Positions 1 to 5,940 of a stretch of 5,940 nucleotides of DNA are shown here, in pieces (position 1 is the stretch's first letter; every line of letters begins with the position of its first letter). The stretch covers positions 1-5,940 of the forward strand of contig JALTMR010000198.1 of assembly GCA_027001525.1 (NCBI GenBank), given 5' to 3'. The notes below the pieces were generated by a model. It was not told the origin of the DNA. It saw only the letters and a list, made by a program, of their open reading frames with translations, and did not search any database. The position numbers and the translations under genes are program-made. The stretch is from Gammaproteobacteria bacterium (lineage in GTDB: Bacteria; Pseudomonadota; Gammaproteobacteria; Tenderiales; Tenderiaceae).

Positions 1-681
1 CGCTTCACCCAGAATGTTTTCGATGAACTCCTTGACCTCCCGGCCCCGCTCTCCGATCAGGCCCACCACCACCACATCGGCTTCGGTGTAGCGCGTCATC
101 ATGCCCAGCAGCACACTCTTGCCCACGCCACTGCCGGCAAACAACCCCATGCGCTGGCCCCGCCCCACCGTAAACAGGGCGTTAATCGCCCCCACACCGA
201 CATCCAGCGGATGGTCGATGGGGTGACGTTCGAGGGGGTTGATGTAACGCCCCTCAAGCGAATAGGACGTCCGTGTCAGTAGCTCTCCCTTGCCATCCAG
301 TGGCCGTCCTGCGCCATCCAGAACCCGTCCTAGCAACTCATCTCCCACGGGGGCAGCGGCCCCACCCTGCATGGGCACCACGCGCGCGTTGGGCACCAGC
401 CCGTGCACGGCACCGGTGGGCATTAAAAAGGTTCGGTCACCAGCAAACCCCACGACCTCCGCCTCAATGGGCTGGCCGCCGGGGGAGACGATCTGGCAGC
501 GCCCGCCGATGGGGGCCTGTACGCCCACCGCCTCCAGCGTCAACCCCACCATGCGTTTGAGTTTGCCGCTCACTTTCAGCGGAATGCGCGCCTGCAGGCG
601 ACTGCGGCGCTGGGCCAGGTAGTTGGACCAGCGCCCGGCCCGTTCGCTGGCGTACTGTTCAGCCACTGATGGCGTCGTCAC
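1..681 (-). CDS. fliI: FliI, flagellar type III export ATPase (N-terminal half, cut by window edge)
   Basis: FliI is the ATPase of the flagellar type III export apparatus, related to the F1 beta subunit. It acts at the cytoplasmic face of the export gate with FliH. The window holds the first 227 codons and the frame runs open through base 1; family members are usually about 440-460 residues, so roughly half is missing. The N-terminal beta-barrel region covers about residues 25-95. The catalytic domain begins with a segment around residues 115-130 (LLGRVLDGAGRPLDG), then INALFTVGRGQRMG, then a perfect Walker A loop AGSGVGKS at residues 182-189 (Lys188), then the conserved GLIGERGREVKEFIE block near the cut end. 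The match to enterobacterial FliI is close through this part. I chose the GTG start at 679-681 because AGGGGG lies 8 bases upstream; this overlaps fliH by 23 bases. A second in-frame GTG at 664-666 would give an 8-base overlap but lacks a clear ribosome binding site. Identity is very secure; the exact start is less so. Confidence 0.96.
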   Translation of the reverse strand, partial: MTTPSVAEQYASERAGRWSNYLAQRRSRLQARIPLKVSGKLKRMVGLTLEAVGVQAPIGGRCQIVSPGGQPIEAEVVGFAGDRTFLMPTGAVHGLVPNARVVPMQGGAAAPVGDELLGRVLDGAGRPLDGKGELLTRTSYSLEGRYINPLERHPIDHPLDVGVGAINALFTVGRGQRMGLFAGSGVGKSVLLGMMTRYTEADVVVVGLIGERGREVKEFIENILGEA

Positions 682-1309
682 GGCGTTCACCCCCTAACAC
701 TTCTGCGGCAATTTCGGCGATGCGACTCTCCATGCTGGCGTCGATCTGGGAGGTATCGGTCTCCACCTTGCAGCCGCCCCGGGCCAGGGTGGGATCCTCC
801 TTGATCTCCATGCTCTGGTTGCCCTCCAGCGAGAGGGCCGACTTGACGAACTCGGCATCTTCCGGGTGGAGAAAAATCCGCGTGTAGAGCGCCCCGCTGG
901 GCAGTTGCCCCAGGGCTTCACGCATGACGGCCACCACCTGGCCGGGGTCGGTTTTCAGCTCACGCCGGACGATCTGCTTGGCGATGGCGACGGTGAGTTG
1001 CAACAGCTCCTGCTCCACCCGCTCGTCGAGCTGCGCCAGTGGCTGATCCAGCGCCGTGCAGAGCTGCTGCAACAGGGCGATGTTCTGGCTGACCACCTCC
1101 CGGCTGGCGTTCAGCCCCTCCTGTTTACCCAGCGCCAGGCCCTCGTCATAGGCCTGCTGTTTGATGCGGTTCAGCGCCTCTTCGTCGATCTCTGGCGGGG
1201 CGGGCTCTTGCGTCTGTTCCGCAACGACCTGCGCCGGTGATTCGCCATGCAGCTGCGGCTGATTCCAGGCAAGGGCATCGAACTCGGCACCGGAGAGAAT
1301 TTTAGACAT
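659..1309 (-). CDS. fliH: FliH, regulator and stator subunit of the flagellar export ATPase
   Basis: FliH dimers bind FliI, hold down its ATPase activity and tether it to the export gate and the C ring. The predicted protein is 216 residues, within the usual range. The N-terminal third is hydrophilic and Pro/Glu/Gln rich (about residues 20-45) with a single Trp at position 15; an N-terminal Trp in this family contacts FlhA/FliM. A GxxxGxxxG stretch (Gly57, Gly61, Gly65) sits at the start of a long helical segment (about 45-115), as expected for FliH. The C-terminal domain, about 115-205, contains the family block DPTLARGGCKVETDTSQID (172-190) that resembles T3SS SctL proteins. I chose ATG 1307-1309, overlapping the fliG stop by 8 bases. 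A TTG at 1331-1333 would add 8 residues but lacks support. Sequence similarity within FliH is low, so position between fliG and fliI is an important part of the call. Confidence 0.93.
   Translation of the reverse strand: MSKILSGAEFDALAWNQPQLHGESPAQVVAEQTQEPAPPEIDEEALNRIKQQAYDEGLALGKQEGLNASREVVSQNIALLQQLCTALDQPLAQLDERVEQELLQLTVAIAKQIVRRELKTDPGQVVAVMREALGQLPSGALYTRIFLHPEDAEFVKSALSLEGNQSMEIKEDPTLARGGCKVETDTSQIDASMESRIAEIAAEVLGGERRDDAISG
690..695 (-). promoter_or_regulatory. Ribosome binding site for fliI
   Basis: On the minus strand AGGGGG is followed by TGAACGCC (8 bases) and then GTG at 679-681. It lies inside the 3' end of fliH. It supports the upstream GTG over the downstream GTG at 664-666. 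The same AGGGGG-TGA pattern with the same 8-base spacer precedes fliH. Confidence 0.6.
1302..1309 (-). other. 8-base overlap ATGTCTAA, fliG to fliH
   Basis: The fliH ATG (1307-1309) and the fliG TAA (1302-1304) share ATGTCTAA, the same geometry as at the fliF/fliG junction. Here a G-rich ribosome binding site is also present. Confidence 0.7.
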
Positions 1310-2327
1310 ACTCCTCACCCCCCTTACCGCCAATCACCAGCTCGCCGCTCTCCATCATTCGTCTGGCCACTGTCAAAATCTCTTTCTGTGCGCCTTCCAC
1401 TTCGCTGAGTTTGACAGGCCCCCGCGCCTCAAGATCATCACGCAGCATTTCAGCCGCGCGTTTGGACATGTTTCTGAATATCTTCTCTTTCAGCGTCTCG
1501 TCAGCCGCTTTCAGCGCCAGCACCAGGGTTTCGGAGGAGACTTCACGCATCAGCGCCTGAATGCCGCGATCATCAATCTCGACGATGTTGTCGAACACAA
1601 ACATCAAATCTTCCAGCGCCTGACCCAATTCGCCATCGCTCTCCTTCACCTCTTCGAGAATCTCGCTCTCCATGGAGGAGTCCATGAAGTTGAGGATGTT
1701 GGCCGCAGTTTTCTCACCACCCACGCTGGAGGATTTCACCGCATTGTTGCCGGTAAACTGTTTTTCCAGAATGGCGTCCAGTTCGTTCAGAGCATCGGGC
1801 TGAATGCCCTCCAGCGAGGCGATGCGCATCACGATGTCGGAGCGGGTGCGTTCCGGCAGCAGGGTGAGAATTTCGGCGGCCTGGTCCCCATCCAGATAGG
1901 AGAGGACGATGGCGATGATCTGCGGGTGCTCCCGCCGGATCAGCTCCGAGACCGCCTTGGGCTCCATCCACTTCAACGCCTCCAGCCCCTTGGAGGAGCG
2001 ACCGAAGAGGATGCGGTCGATGACGCTGCCGGCCTTGTCCTCCCCCAGCGCCTGCACCAGCACGTTGCGAATATAATCTTCCGAGCCACCCAGGCCGGCC
2101 TGGCCCTCCACCTCCAGTGAGAATTCGGCCATCACGCCGTACATGGCATCTTTGGAGACGTTGGTGATGGTGGCCATGGCGGCGCCGACTTTCTGTACCT
2201 CTTTCGGCCCCAGCAGTTTGAGCACCTCGGCGGCGGCCTCCTCCCCCAGACTCATGAGAAAGATGGCGGCCCGCTCCGAGCCGCTCATTTTTTCCATCAC
2301 ATTTGCTTCAGCTTCTTCCTCAGCCAT
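1302..2327 (-). CDS. fliG: FliG, flagellar motor switch protein
   Basis: FliG sits between the MS ring and FliM in the C ring. Its C-terminal domain faces the stator and takes up torque; switching changes its conformation. The protein is 341 residues, close to the usual 330-340. The N-terminal FliF-binding domain opens with the motif GSERAAIFLMSLGEE (16-30). The middle domain holds the EHPQ motif at 133-136, a FliM contact. The C-terminal domain (about 245-341) carries the torque helix with Lys273, Arg290, Asp297 and Asp298 at the positions of E. coli Lys264, Arg281, Asp288 and Asp289. The fifth charged position, E. coli Arg297, is Lys306 here, which keeps the charge. The protein ends in EEYV, similar to the E. 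coli end DTYV. The ATG start at 2325-2327 overlaps the fliF stop by 8 bases and has only a weak ribosome binding site, suggesting translation coupled to fliF. Internal ATGs at codons 11 and 14 are possible but less likely. Confidence 0.98.
   Translation of the reverse strand: MAEEEAEANVMEKMSGSERAAIFLMSLGEEAAAEVLKLLGPKEVQKVGAAMATITNVSKDAMYGVMAEFSLEVEGQAGLGGSEDYIRNVLVQALGEDKAGSVIDRILFGRSSKGLEALKWMEPKAVSELIRREHPQIIAIVLSYLDGDQAAEILTLLPERTRSDIVMRIASLEGIQPDALNELDAILEKQFTGNNAVKSSSVGGEKTAANILNFMDSSMESEILEEVKESDGELGQALEDLMFVFDNIVEIDDRGIQALMREVSSETLVLALKAADETLKEKIFRNMSKRAAEMLRDDLEARGPVKLSEVEGAQKEILTVARRMMESGELVIGGKGGEEYV
1318..1324 (-). promoter_or_regulatory. Ribosome binding site for fliH
   Basis: AGGGGGG on the minus strand lies 8 bases (TGAGGAGT) before the ATG at 1307-1309, inside the last codons of fliG. 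A second purine run, GAGGAG at 1311-1316, is only one base from the ATG and is probably too close to act. The site favours this ATG over the TTG further upstream. Confidence 0.6.
2320..2327 (-). other. 8-base overlap ATGGCTGA, fliF to fliG
   Basis: The fliG ATG (2325-2327) lies upstream of the fliF TGA (2320-2322) in the shared sequence ATGGCTGA. The bases just before the ATG give no strong Shine-Dalgarno match, so fliG probably relies on ribosomes finishing fliF. This is inference from layout. Confidence 0.7.
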
Positions 2328-3960
2328 CTCTGTCCACCCACTGTTTCACCACCTGGGCCACCACTGCCGGGTCTTGCGTGGCCATCCCTTTTGCTACTGT
2401 CAGCTGATTTTCATACTGCTGCTGAGAGGGGCTGGGGCCGGCGAGCTGGGGCGTGGCGCTGCCATCAGCACCGATGCTCACCGCATCCGGGGCCATATCC
2501 TCCAGCAATACCTGGCCGTCAGGCCCGACGGCCACGGGGGCCTGCCGGCCCTTTTCCGCCAGGTTCCTCAGCACCGGCCGCAAGACGCCAAAGACGAGAA
2601 ACGCCAGTACGGCCAGGCCGGCGGCCTGTTTCGCCACGTCCCAGATCCAGGGCTGCTCCAGCAGGCCGGGCTCGGGCAGCGGTTCCATTTCGGGGGCCGC
2701 CTGGAAGGGGGCGTTGACGATGTGAACGGTATCACCGCGCTCGGTGCTAAACCCGATGGCCTCGCGCACCAGGGCGTTGATGCGTTCCATCTCGGCGTCA
2801 GAGAGAGGCTCGCTGGAGACGGTGCCATCTTCGGCCACCACGCGACGCTCATCCACCACCACCGCGGCGGAGAGACGACGCAGTGAACCCGTGGGCTTGC
2901 GGGTGTGGCTGATGGTTTTGTCCAGTTCGTAGTTGCGTACGCTGCGGCGGCTGCTGTTTTGGCTGCCCGCCTTCTCGGCGGCCTGTTCACCGACGGTATT
3001 GCCTGCGCCCGGCGGTTGATTGCTGAGGGTACCCGGAATGCCTCCGCCGCTGCCCTCCCCGCGTACCTCTTCCACGCTCTGCTCGCTGCGAATCATGGAG
3101 ACATCCGGGTTGTAGCTCTCCTGCGTCTGTTCAACCACGGTAAAGTCCAGCTCGGCCACCACCTGAGCCCGCACCTTGTCCCCCCCCACCAGGGGGCCGA
3201 GAATGGTTTCGATCCGTTTGATGTAGTAGCTCTCAAGTTTCTTGCGGTAATCAAACTGGGTAGCGGTATAGCGCATCTCGTCAGCCGTCTCGGGGGTGCT
3301 GAGGAGGCGGCCGTTCTGATCCACCACGGTGACATCTTCTATCTCCAGATTCGGAATGCTGGAGGCGACAATATGGGCGATCGAAGAAGCCTGCGCCGCG
3401 CTCATAACCCGCCCCTGATAGAGATTGAGCATGACGGAGGCGCTGGGCTTTTTGCGTGCCCGGACGAAGGCGGACTGTTTCGGCAGCGCCAGGTGTACCC
3501 GTGCACTCTGAACGCTGTTGAGCGCCGAGATGGTGCGCGCCAGCTCCCCCTCGATGGCACGCTGATAGCGAGCCGATTCAATAAACTGACTGGTAGAGAA
3601 GCCCTGATCCTTCTCCAGCAACTCGTAGCCCACCCCCTGGCCTTTGGGCAAGCCCAGACCGGCCAGTTTGAGGCGGGCTTCGTGCACCCGGTCGGCCGGC
3701 ACCATGATGGCCCCGGTCAACTCGTTCAGCTGGTACTGGATGCCGTTTTTGTCCAGCTCGGTGGTGATCTCCATCACCTCCTGACTGGAGAGGCTGCCGT
3801 ACAACATGCGGTAGTTGGGCTCCTGCGACCACAACACAATCGCCAGACCGATCGCCACCGCAGCGGCGAAGGCGATCATCAACCCCACCTGCCGCACGAT
3901 GGGCAGTTTGCCGATGCCGGCCATGGAGGCCATCAAGTTATTTTCCGGTGCTGCTGCCAT
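2320..3960 (-). CDS. fliF: FliF, flagellar MS-ring protein
   Basis: FliF forms the MS ring in the inner membrane, the base on which rod, export gate and C ring are built. The 546-residue length fits the family (about 550-600). A first membrane segment lies at about residues 25-44 (VGLMIAFAAAVAIGLAIVLW). The periplasmic ring-building region follows, with recognisable family blocks: YRMLYGSLSSQE (50-61), a segment at 154-180 (RVHLALP then ASVMLNL), ESYNPDVSMIRSEQ (281-294) and RNYELDKTISHT (342-353). Residues 300-340 are Gly/Ser/Asn/Gln rich, a typical low-complexity loop. A second membrane segment lies at about 443-463 (AKQAAGLAVLAFLVFGVLRP). The cytoplasmic tail ends in PAVVAQVVKQWVDRDG (531-546), the conserved FliG-binding helix. 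The ATG at 3958-3960 has GGGAAG 9 bases upstream. It starts 32 bases after fliE and its stop overlaps the fliG start. No frameshift or missing domain is visible. Confidence 0.98.
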   Translation of the reverse strand: MAAAPENNLMASMAGIGKLPIVRQVGLMIAFAAAVAIGLAIVLWSQEPNYRMLYGSLSSQEVMEITTELDKNGIQYQLNELTGAIMVPADRVHEARLKLAGLGLPKGQGVGYELLEKDQGFSTSQFIESARYQRAIEGELARTISALNSVQSARVHLALPKQSAFVRARKKPSASVMLNLYQGRVMSAAQASSIAHIVASSIPNLEIEDVTVVDQNGRLLSTPETADEMRYTATQFDYRKKLESYYIKRIETILGPLVGGDKVRAQVVAELDFTVVEQTQESYNPDVSMIRSEQSVEEVRGEGSGGGIPGTLSNQPPGAGNTVGEQAAEKAGSQNSSRRSVRNYELDKTISHTRKPTGSLRRLSAAVVVDERRVVAEDGTVSSEPLSDAEMERINALVREAIGFSTERGDTVHIVNAPFQAAPEMEPLPEPGLLEQPWIWDVAKQAAGLAVLAFLVFGVLRPVLRNLAEKGRQAPVAVGPDGQVLLEDMAPDAVSIGADGSATPQLAGPSPSQQQYENQLTVAKGMATQDPAVVAQVVKQWVDRDG

Positions 3961-3992
3961 ATGCCTTTACTTCCCTTACCCGTGCGGTGCGC

Positions 3993-4340
3993 TTAAATAG
4001 GCATGCTCATGACGTCTTTGTACGCCTGCACCAGCTTGTTTCTCACCTGCGTCATGGCGGTAAAGGCGACTTTTGATTTCTCTGAGGCGATGGCGATGTC
4101 CACCATGCTGACGTTTGAACTGCCCAGCTCGAACTCTTTCTTCAGTGCGCCGGATGCCTTCTGCACATCGTTAACCGCGTTGATGGAGTTTTTCAGCAGA
4201 CTGGAAAAGTCCACCCCCTCCGCCGCCCGGGTGGCATCGGTAACATCGGTGGCCGCCGGGGCCTGTTGCACAGGGGCCTGGGCTTGAGCGCTCAAGACGC
4301 GCATCTGCGCCAGCACCTGATTAATACTCATGTCACTCAT
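3993..4340 (-). CDS. fliE: FliE, flagellar hook-basal body protein joining MS ring and rod
   Basis: FliE is a small export substrate that assembles early and links the FliF ring to the proximal rod and export gate. The 115-residue length is typical (about 100-115). The N-terminal part is variable with a Gln/Ala/Pro-rich stretch (about residues 18-30). The family core runs from VDFSSLLKNSINAVND (43-58) to the highly conserved C-terminus, SKVAFTAMTQVRNKLVQAY (89-107), with the typical ending DVMSMPI. There is no Sec signal peptide, as expected for a type III substrate. The ATG at 4338-4340 was chosen because it follows a strong ribosome binding site. Met4 (4329-4331) is an alternative. It lies 13 bases after the regulator gene and 32 before fliF, so it is probably cotranscribed with both. 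Confidence 0.97.
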   Translation of the reverse strand: MSDMSINQVLAQMRVLSAQAQAPVQQAPAATDVTDATRAAEGVDFSSLLKNSINAVNDVQKASGALKKEFELGSSNVSMVDIAIASEKSKVAFTAMTQVRNKLVQAYKDVMSMPI

Positions 4341-4344
4341 GGTT

Positions 4345-4351
4345 CACCTCC
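4345..4351 (-). promoter_or_regulatory. Strong ribosome binding site for fliE
   Basis: GGAGGTG on the minus strand lies in the 13-base gap between the regulator stop (4354-4356) and the fliE ATG (4338-4340), with 6 bases from the GGAGG core to the ATG. It is the best match to the anti-Shine-Dalgarno consensus in the window and decides the fliE start. Confidence 0.75.
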
Positions 4352-4353
4352 AC

Positions 4354-5712
4354 TTAGTCCAGATCGCCGCTGCCGGGAATATGGATGCCGCTGTCGCGCA
4401 TCCTGGCCAGTTTGTAACGCAAGGTTCGCGGGCTGATGCCCAGCTTTTCGGCCGCCCCCTTGCGGCTGCCGCACTCGTTCAACGCATCCACAATGAGCTG
4501 GTACTCCCGCACTTTCAGATCGCCGCTAAGGTCCTGCCCCGCCACATCAGTTGCAACGGCGGGGGCGATGCTCTGCCTGCCCGGCACGTAGGCGTCGGCT
4601 TCAAAATGGATGTCATTGGCGCGGACGCGATCCCCCTGACGCAGAATCAAGGCCCGCTGAATCACATTCTCCAGCTCGCGCACATTGCCGGGCCACGGGT
4701 AGGTGCTCAGCTTGGCCAGGGCCTCGTCGTCGATCAGCGGCTGCGCCTCGCCGGGGCGCAGGTGGCGCTGGACAAAGACCCGTGCCAGTGACACCACATC
4801 CGCCGGCCGGTCCCGCAGCGCGGGCAGATGCAGGGGAAAGACGTTGAGACGGTAGTAGAGGTCTTCACGAAACTTGCCCTCAGCCACCTGGGTGCGCAGA
4901 TTGCGGTTGGTGGTGGCCAGCACCCGCACATCCAGCGGAATAATCTTCTTGCCACCCAGCCGCTCCACTTCGCGCTCCTGCACCACGCGCAGCAGCTTGG
5001 CCTGCAGGGTAAGATCCATCTCGGAGATTTCGTCCAGCAGCAGCGTGCCCCCCTGGGCCTGTTCAAATTTGCCGGCGCTGGCGCTGATGGCCCCGGTGTA
5101 AGCGCCTTTTTCGTAACCGAACAGCACCGCTTCCAGCATGTTTTCCGGAATGGCGGCGCAGTTGATGGCCACAAAGGGTTTGTCGGCCCGGGCGGAGCAG
5201 CGGTGGATATGGCGGGCAAAGACCTCTTTGCCCGTGCCACTTTCGCCGCTGATCATTACCGTGGCGTCGCTGGCCGCCACCCGCTCCGCCAGGGCGGCCA
5301 GCTCAATGGTTTTGGAATCCTCGGCAATCAGATCGGGGTTGGTGTCTGTCTGGCTGATGTAGCGGTTGACCATGTTGATCAGCACTTCGCCCTCGAAGGG
5401 CTTGACCAGGTAGTCCGCCGCACCATCGCGCATGGATTTCACCGCATTTTCCACGTTGCCGTAGGCGGTCATCAGAACAACGGGGAGGTTGGGATAGCGC
5501 TCACGCAGCTGGTGCAACAGGTGGTGCCCGTCCATCGGTTTCATGTGGACATCGCTGACCACCATGCCGACCTCTTCCAGCTCCACCTGTTTCAGCGCCG
5601 CGCCACCATCTGCGGCGGAGGCGACCTGGTAACCGGCCATCTCCAGCGTATCGCACAACGCTTCACGCAGGGCGCTGTCGTCTTCAACCACTAGAACTTT
5701 TGCTTCACTCAT
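4354..5712 (-). CDS. flrC: Sigma-54-dependent flagellar response regulator, FlrC/FleR type
   Basis: This is an NtrC-family activator that, once phosphorylated, uses ATP to remodel sigma-54 RNA polymerase at mid-stage flagellar promoters. The 452 residues show three domains. The receiver (about 4-118) has the acidic pair Asp11/Asp12, phosphoacceptor Asp54 (VVSDVHM), Thr82 and Lys104. The AAA+ domain (about 130-365) has Walker A GESGTGKE (156-163), the sigma-54 contact loop GAYTGA (203-208), Walker B with Asp227 and Glu228 (GGTLLLDEIS), the candidate Arg-finger region FREDLYYRLNVFPLHLPALR (281-300) and sensor II WPGNVRELENV (340-350). The Fis-type helix-turn-helix is at about 404-440 (GAAEKLGISPRTLRYKL). 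The loop has Tyr where most relatives have Phe. The ATG at 5710-5712 overlaps the kinase stop and has AAGAGG 7 bases upstream. The flagellar role is inferred from linkage to a kinase and to fliE; by sequence alone it could be any NtrC-type regulator. The Pseudomonas name is fleR. Confidence 0.95.
   Translation of the reverse strand: MSEAKVLVVEDDSALREALCDTLEMAGYQVASAADGGAALKQVELEEVGMVVSDVHMKPMDGHHLLHQLRERYPNLPVVLMTAYGNVENAVKSMRDGAADYLVKPFEGEVLINMVNRYISQTDTNPDLIAEDSKTIELAALAERVAASDATVMISGESGTGKEVFARHIHRCSARADKPFVAINCAAIPENMLEAVLFGYEKGAYTGAISASAGKFEQAQGGTLLLDEISEMDLTLQAKLLRVVQEREVERLGGKKIIPLDVRVLATTNRNLRTQVAEGKFREDLYYRLNVFPLHLPALRDRPADVVSLARVFVQRHLRPGEAQPLIDDEALAKLSTYPWPGNVRELENVIQRALILRQGDRVRANDIHFEADAYVPGRQSIAPAVATDVAGQDLSGDLKVREYQLIVDALNECGSRKGAAEKLGISPRTLRYKLARMRDSGIHIPGSGDLD
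5709..5712 (-). other. ATGA stop/start overlap, kinase to regulator
   Basis: The minus-strand ATGA contains the regulator ATG (5710-5712) and the kinase TGA (5709-5711). This arrangement is typical of translational coupling and supports equal production of the two partners. Confidence 0.85.
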
Positions 5713-5940
5713 AGCAGCGCCTCTTGCTGATGGTCAGAGCGGCCCGAGGCCGTGTCTGTTCGAGGGAGATAGATCAGAAAGGTGGTGCCCTGCCCGGCTT
5801 GCGTCTCGAAAGAGATCTCACCCTGGTGAGCATCAATCACGCGTTTCGCCACCGCCAGACCCAGGCCGGTGCCCTGGGTGCGGCTGGTGACAAAAGCTTC
5901 AAACAGGTTTGGCTGGATGTCGGCGGCGATGCCACTGCCG
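5709..5940 (-). CDS. flrB: Sensor histidine kinase, FlrB/FleS type (C-terminal end, cut by window edge)
   Basis: The frame enters from the window's right end and stops with TGA at 5709-5711, giving the last 76 codons. The translation contains the end of a GHKL ATP-binding domain: GSGI of the G1 box, an F-box-like FEAFVTSR, and the G2 box TQGTGLGLAVAKRVIDAHQG, followed by the closing strand segment GQGTTFLIYLP and a short polar tail of about 18 residues. These are the nucleotide-binding elements of HisKA-type kinases. The sensor region, the phosphorylated His and the N box are outside the window. The stop overlaps the start of the regulator gene by 4 bases (ATGA), as expected for a cognate pair made together. 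The kinase is expected to be the phosphodonor for the regulator's Asp54. The FlrB/FleS name rests on gene context; the kinase call itself is firm. Confidence 0.9.
   Translation of the reverse strand, partial: GSGIAADIQPNLFEAFVTSRTQGTGLGLAVAKRVIDAHQGEISFETQAGQGTTFLIYLPRTDTASGRSDHQQEALL

Noticed and set aside
1331..1333. TTG as an upstream start for fliH
   Set aside because: It would add eight residues encoded across the fliG 3' end. The ATG at 1307-1309 is a better start codon with a G-rich ribosome binding site at a suitable distance.
2143..2886. Plus-strand open frame of 247 codons opposite fliG and fliF
   Set aside because: It spans the antisense of two conserved genes and their junction, with no recognisable domain and no convincing ribosome binding site.
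3942..3969. Possible sigma-28 flagellar promoter at the fliF start (TAAAG, 15 bases, ACCGGAAA on the minus strand)
   Set aside because: The -35-like TAAAG matches, but the -10-like part matches only 5 of 8 positions of GCCGATAA and lies inside fliF downstream of its ATG, so it could not drive full-length fliF. fliF is also not normally a sigma-28 gene.
2905..3996. Plus-strand open frame of 363 codons opposite fliF
   Set aside because: It lies almost wholly antisense to the strongly supported fliF. The translation is rich in His, Gly, Arg and Leu with no recognisable domain, as expected for the reverse frame of a GC-rich gene.
4441..4470. GG-N10-GC spacing near the flrC 3' end (GGGGGCGGCCGAAAAGCT on the minus strand), a possible sigma-54 site
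   Set aside because: Only the GG and GC dinucleotides and one flanking base fit. The TGGCAC and TTGC elements are absent, so it is expected by chance in GC-rich coding sequence.
4828..5694. Plus-strand open frame of 288 codons opposite the regulator gene
   Set aside because: It is fully antisense to a gene with intact receiver, AAA+ and Fis motifs. Its His/Gln/Gly-rich composition is typical of a shadow frame and no family is recognisable.
5740..5752. Perfect short hairpin (5-base stem CGGCC/GGCCG, 3-base loop) in the kinase 3' end
   Set aside because: It has no T-tract and sits inside coding sequence just before an ATGA-coupled gene, so it is not a terminator. Such short GC stems are common by chance here.
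1..5940. Search for mobile elements, toxin-antitoxin pairs, CRISPR, tRNA or other accessory systems
   Set aside because: All but about 45 bases are taken up by seven colinear flagellar genes of uniform character. There is no room for and no sign of an inserted element or a novel system.

Overview
This window is a flagellar regulatory and basal-body gene cluster, read entirely from the minus strand. In transcription order (high to low coordinates) it holds: the C-terminal end of a two-component sensor kinase (FlrB/FleS type), its NtrC-family response regulator (FlrC/FleR), and fliE, fliF, fliG, fliH and the N-terminal half of fliI. Five genes are complete; the kinase and fliI are cut by the window edges. 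The order kinase - regulator - fliE-F-G-H-I is the one known from polarly flagellated gammaproteobacteria such as Pseudomonas (fleSR) and Vibrio (flrBC). Together with the GC-rich sequence and the protein similarities, this suggests a motile gammaproteobacterium. The genus cannot be named from the sequence alone.

Layout: kinase end 5709-5940; flrC/fleR 4354-5712; fliE 3993-4340; fliF 2320-3960; fliG 1302-2327; fliH 659-1309; fliI 1-681. Packing is very tight. The kinase and regulator overlap by 4 bases (ATGA), flrC to fliE leaves 13 bases, fliE to fliF leaves 32, fliF/fliG and fliG/fliH each overlap by 8, and fliH/fliI overlap by 23 (or 8 with an alternative start). No non-coding stretch exceeds 32 bases. 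I see no terminator, RNA gene, repeat array, CRISPR or mobile element.

How the genes work together: the kinase is expected to phosphorylate the regulator at Asp54, and the regulator then drives sigma-54 RNA polymerase at flagellar promoters. FliF forms the MS ring in the inner membrane. FliE joins the MS ring to the rod. FliG binds the cytoplasmic tail of FliF and forms the torque-generating face of the switch complex. FliH and FliI form the ATPase complex that feeds the flagellar type III export gate. The window therefore goes from the regulator of mid-stage flagellar genes directly into the first structural parts to be assembled.

This is an ordinary, well-conserved region and I do not see an undescribed system in it. 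The points worth a second look are modest: a repeated 8-base overlap geometry at successive gene junctions, a GAYTGA loop in place of GAFTGA in the regulator, the absence of an obvious separate promoter before fliE, and a Lys at one of the FliG charged positions.
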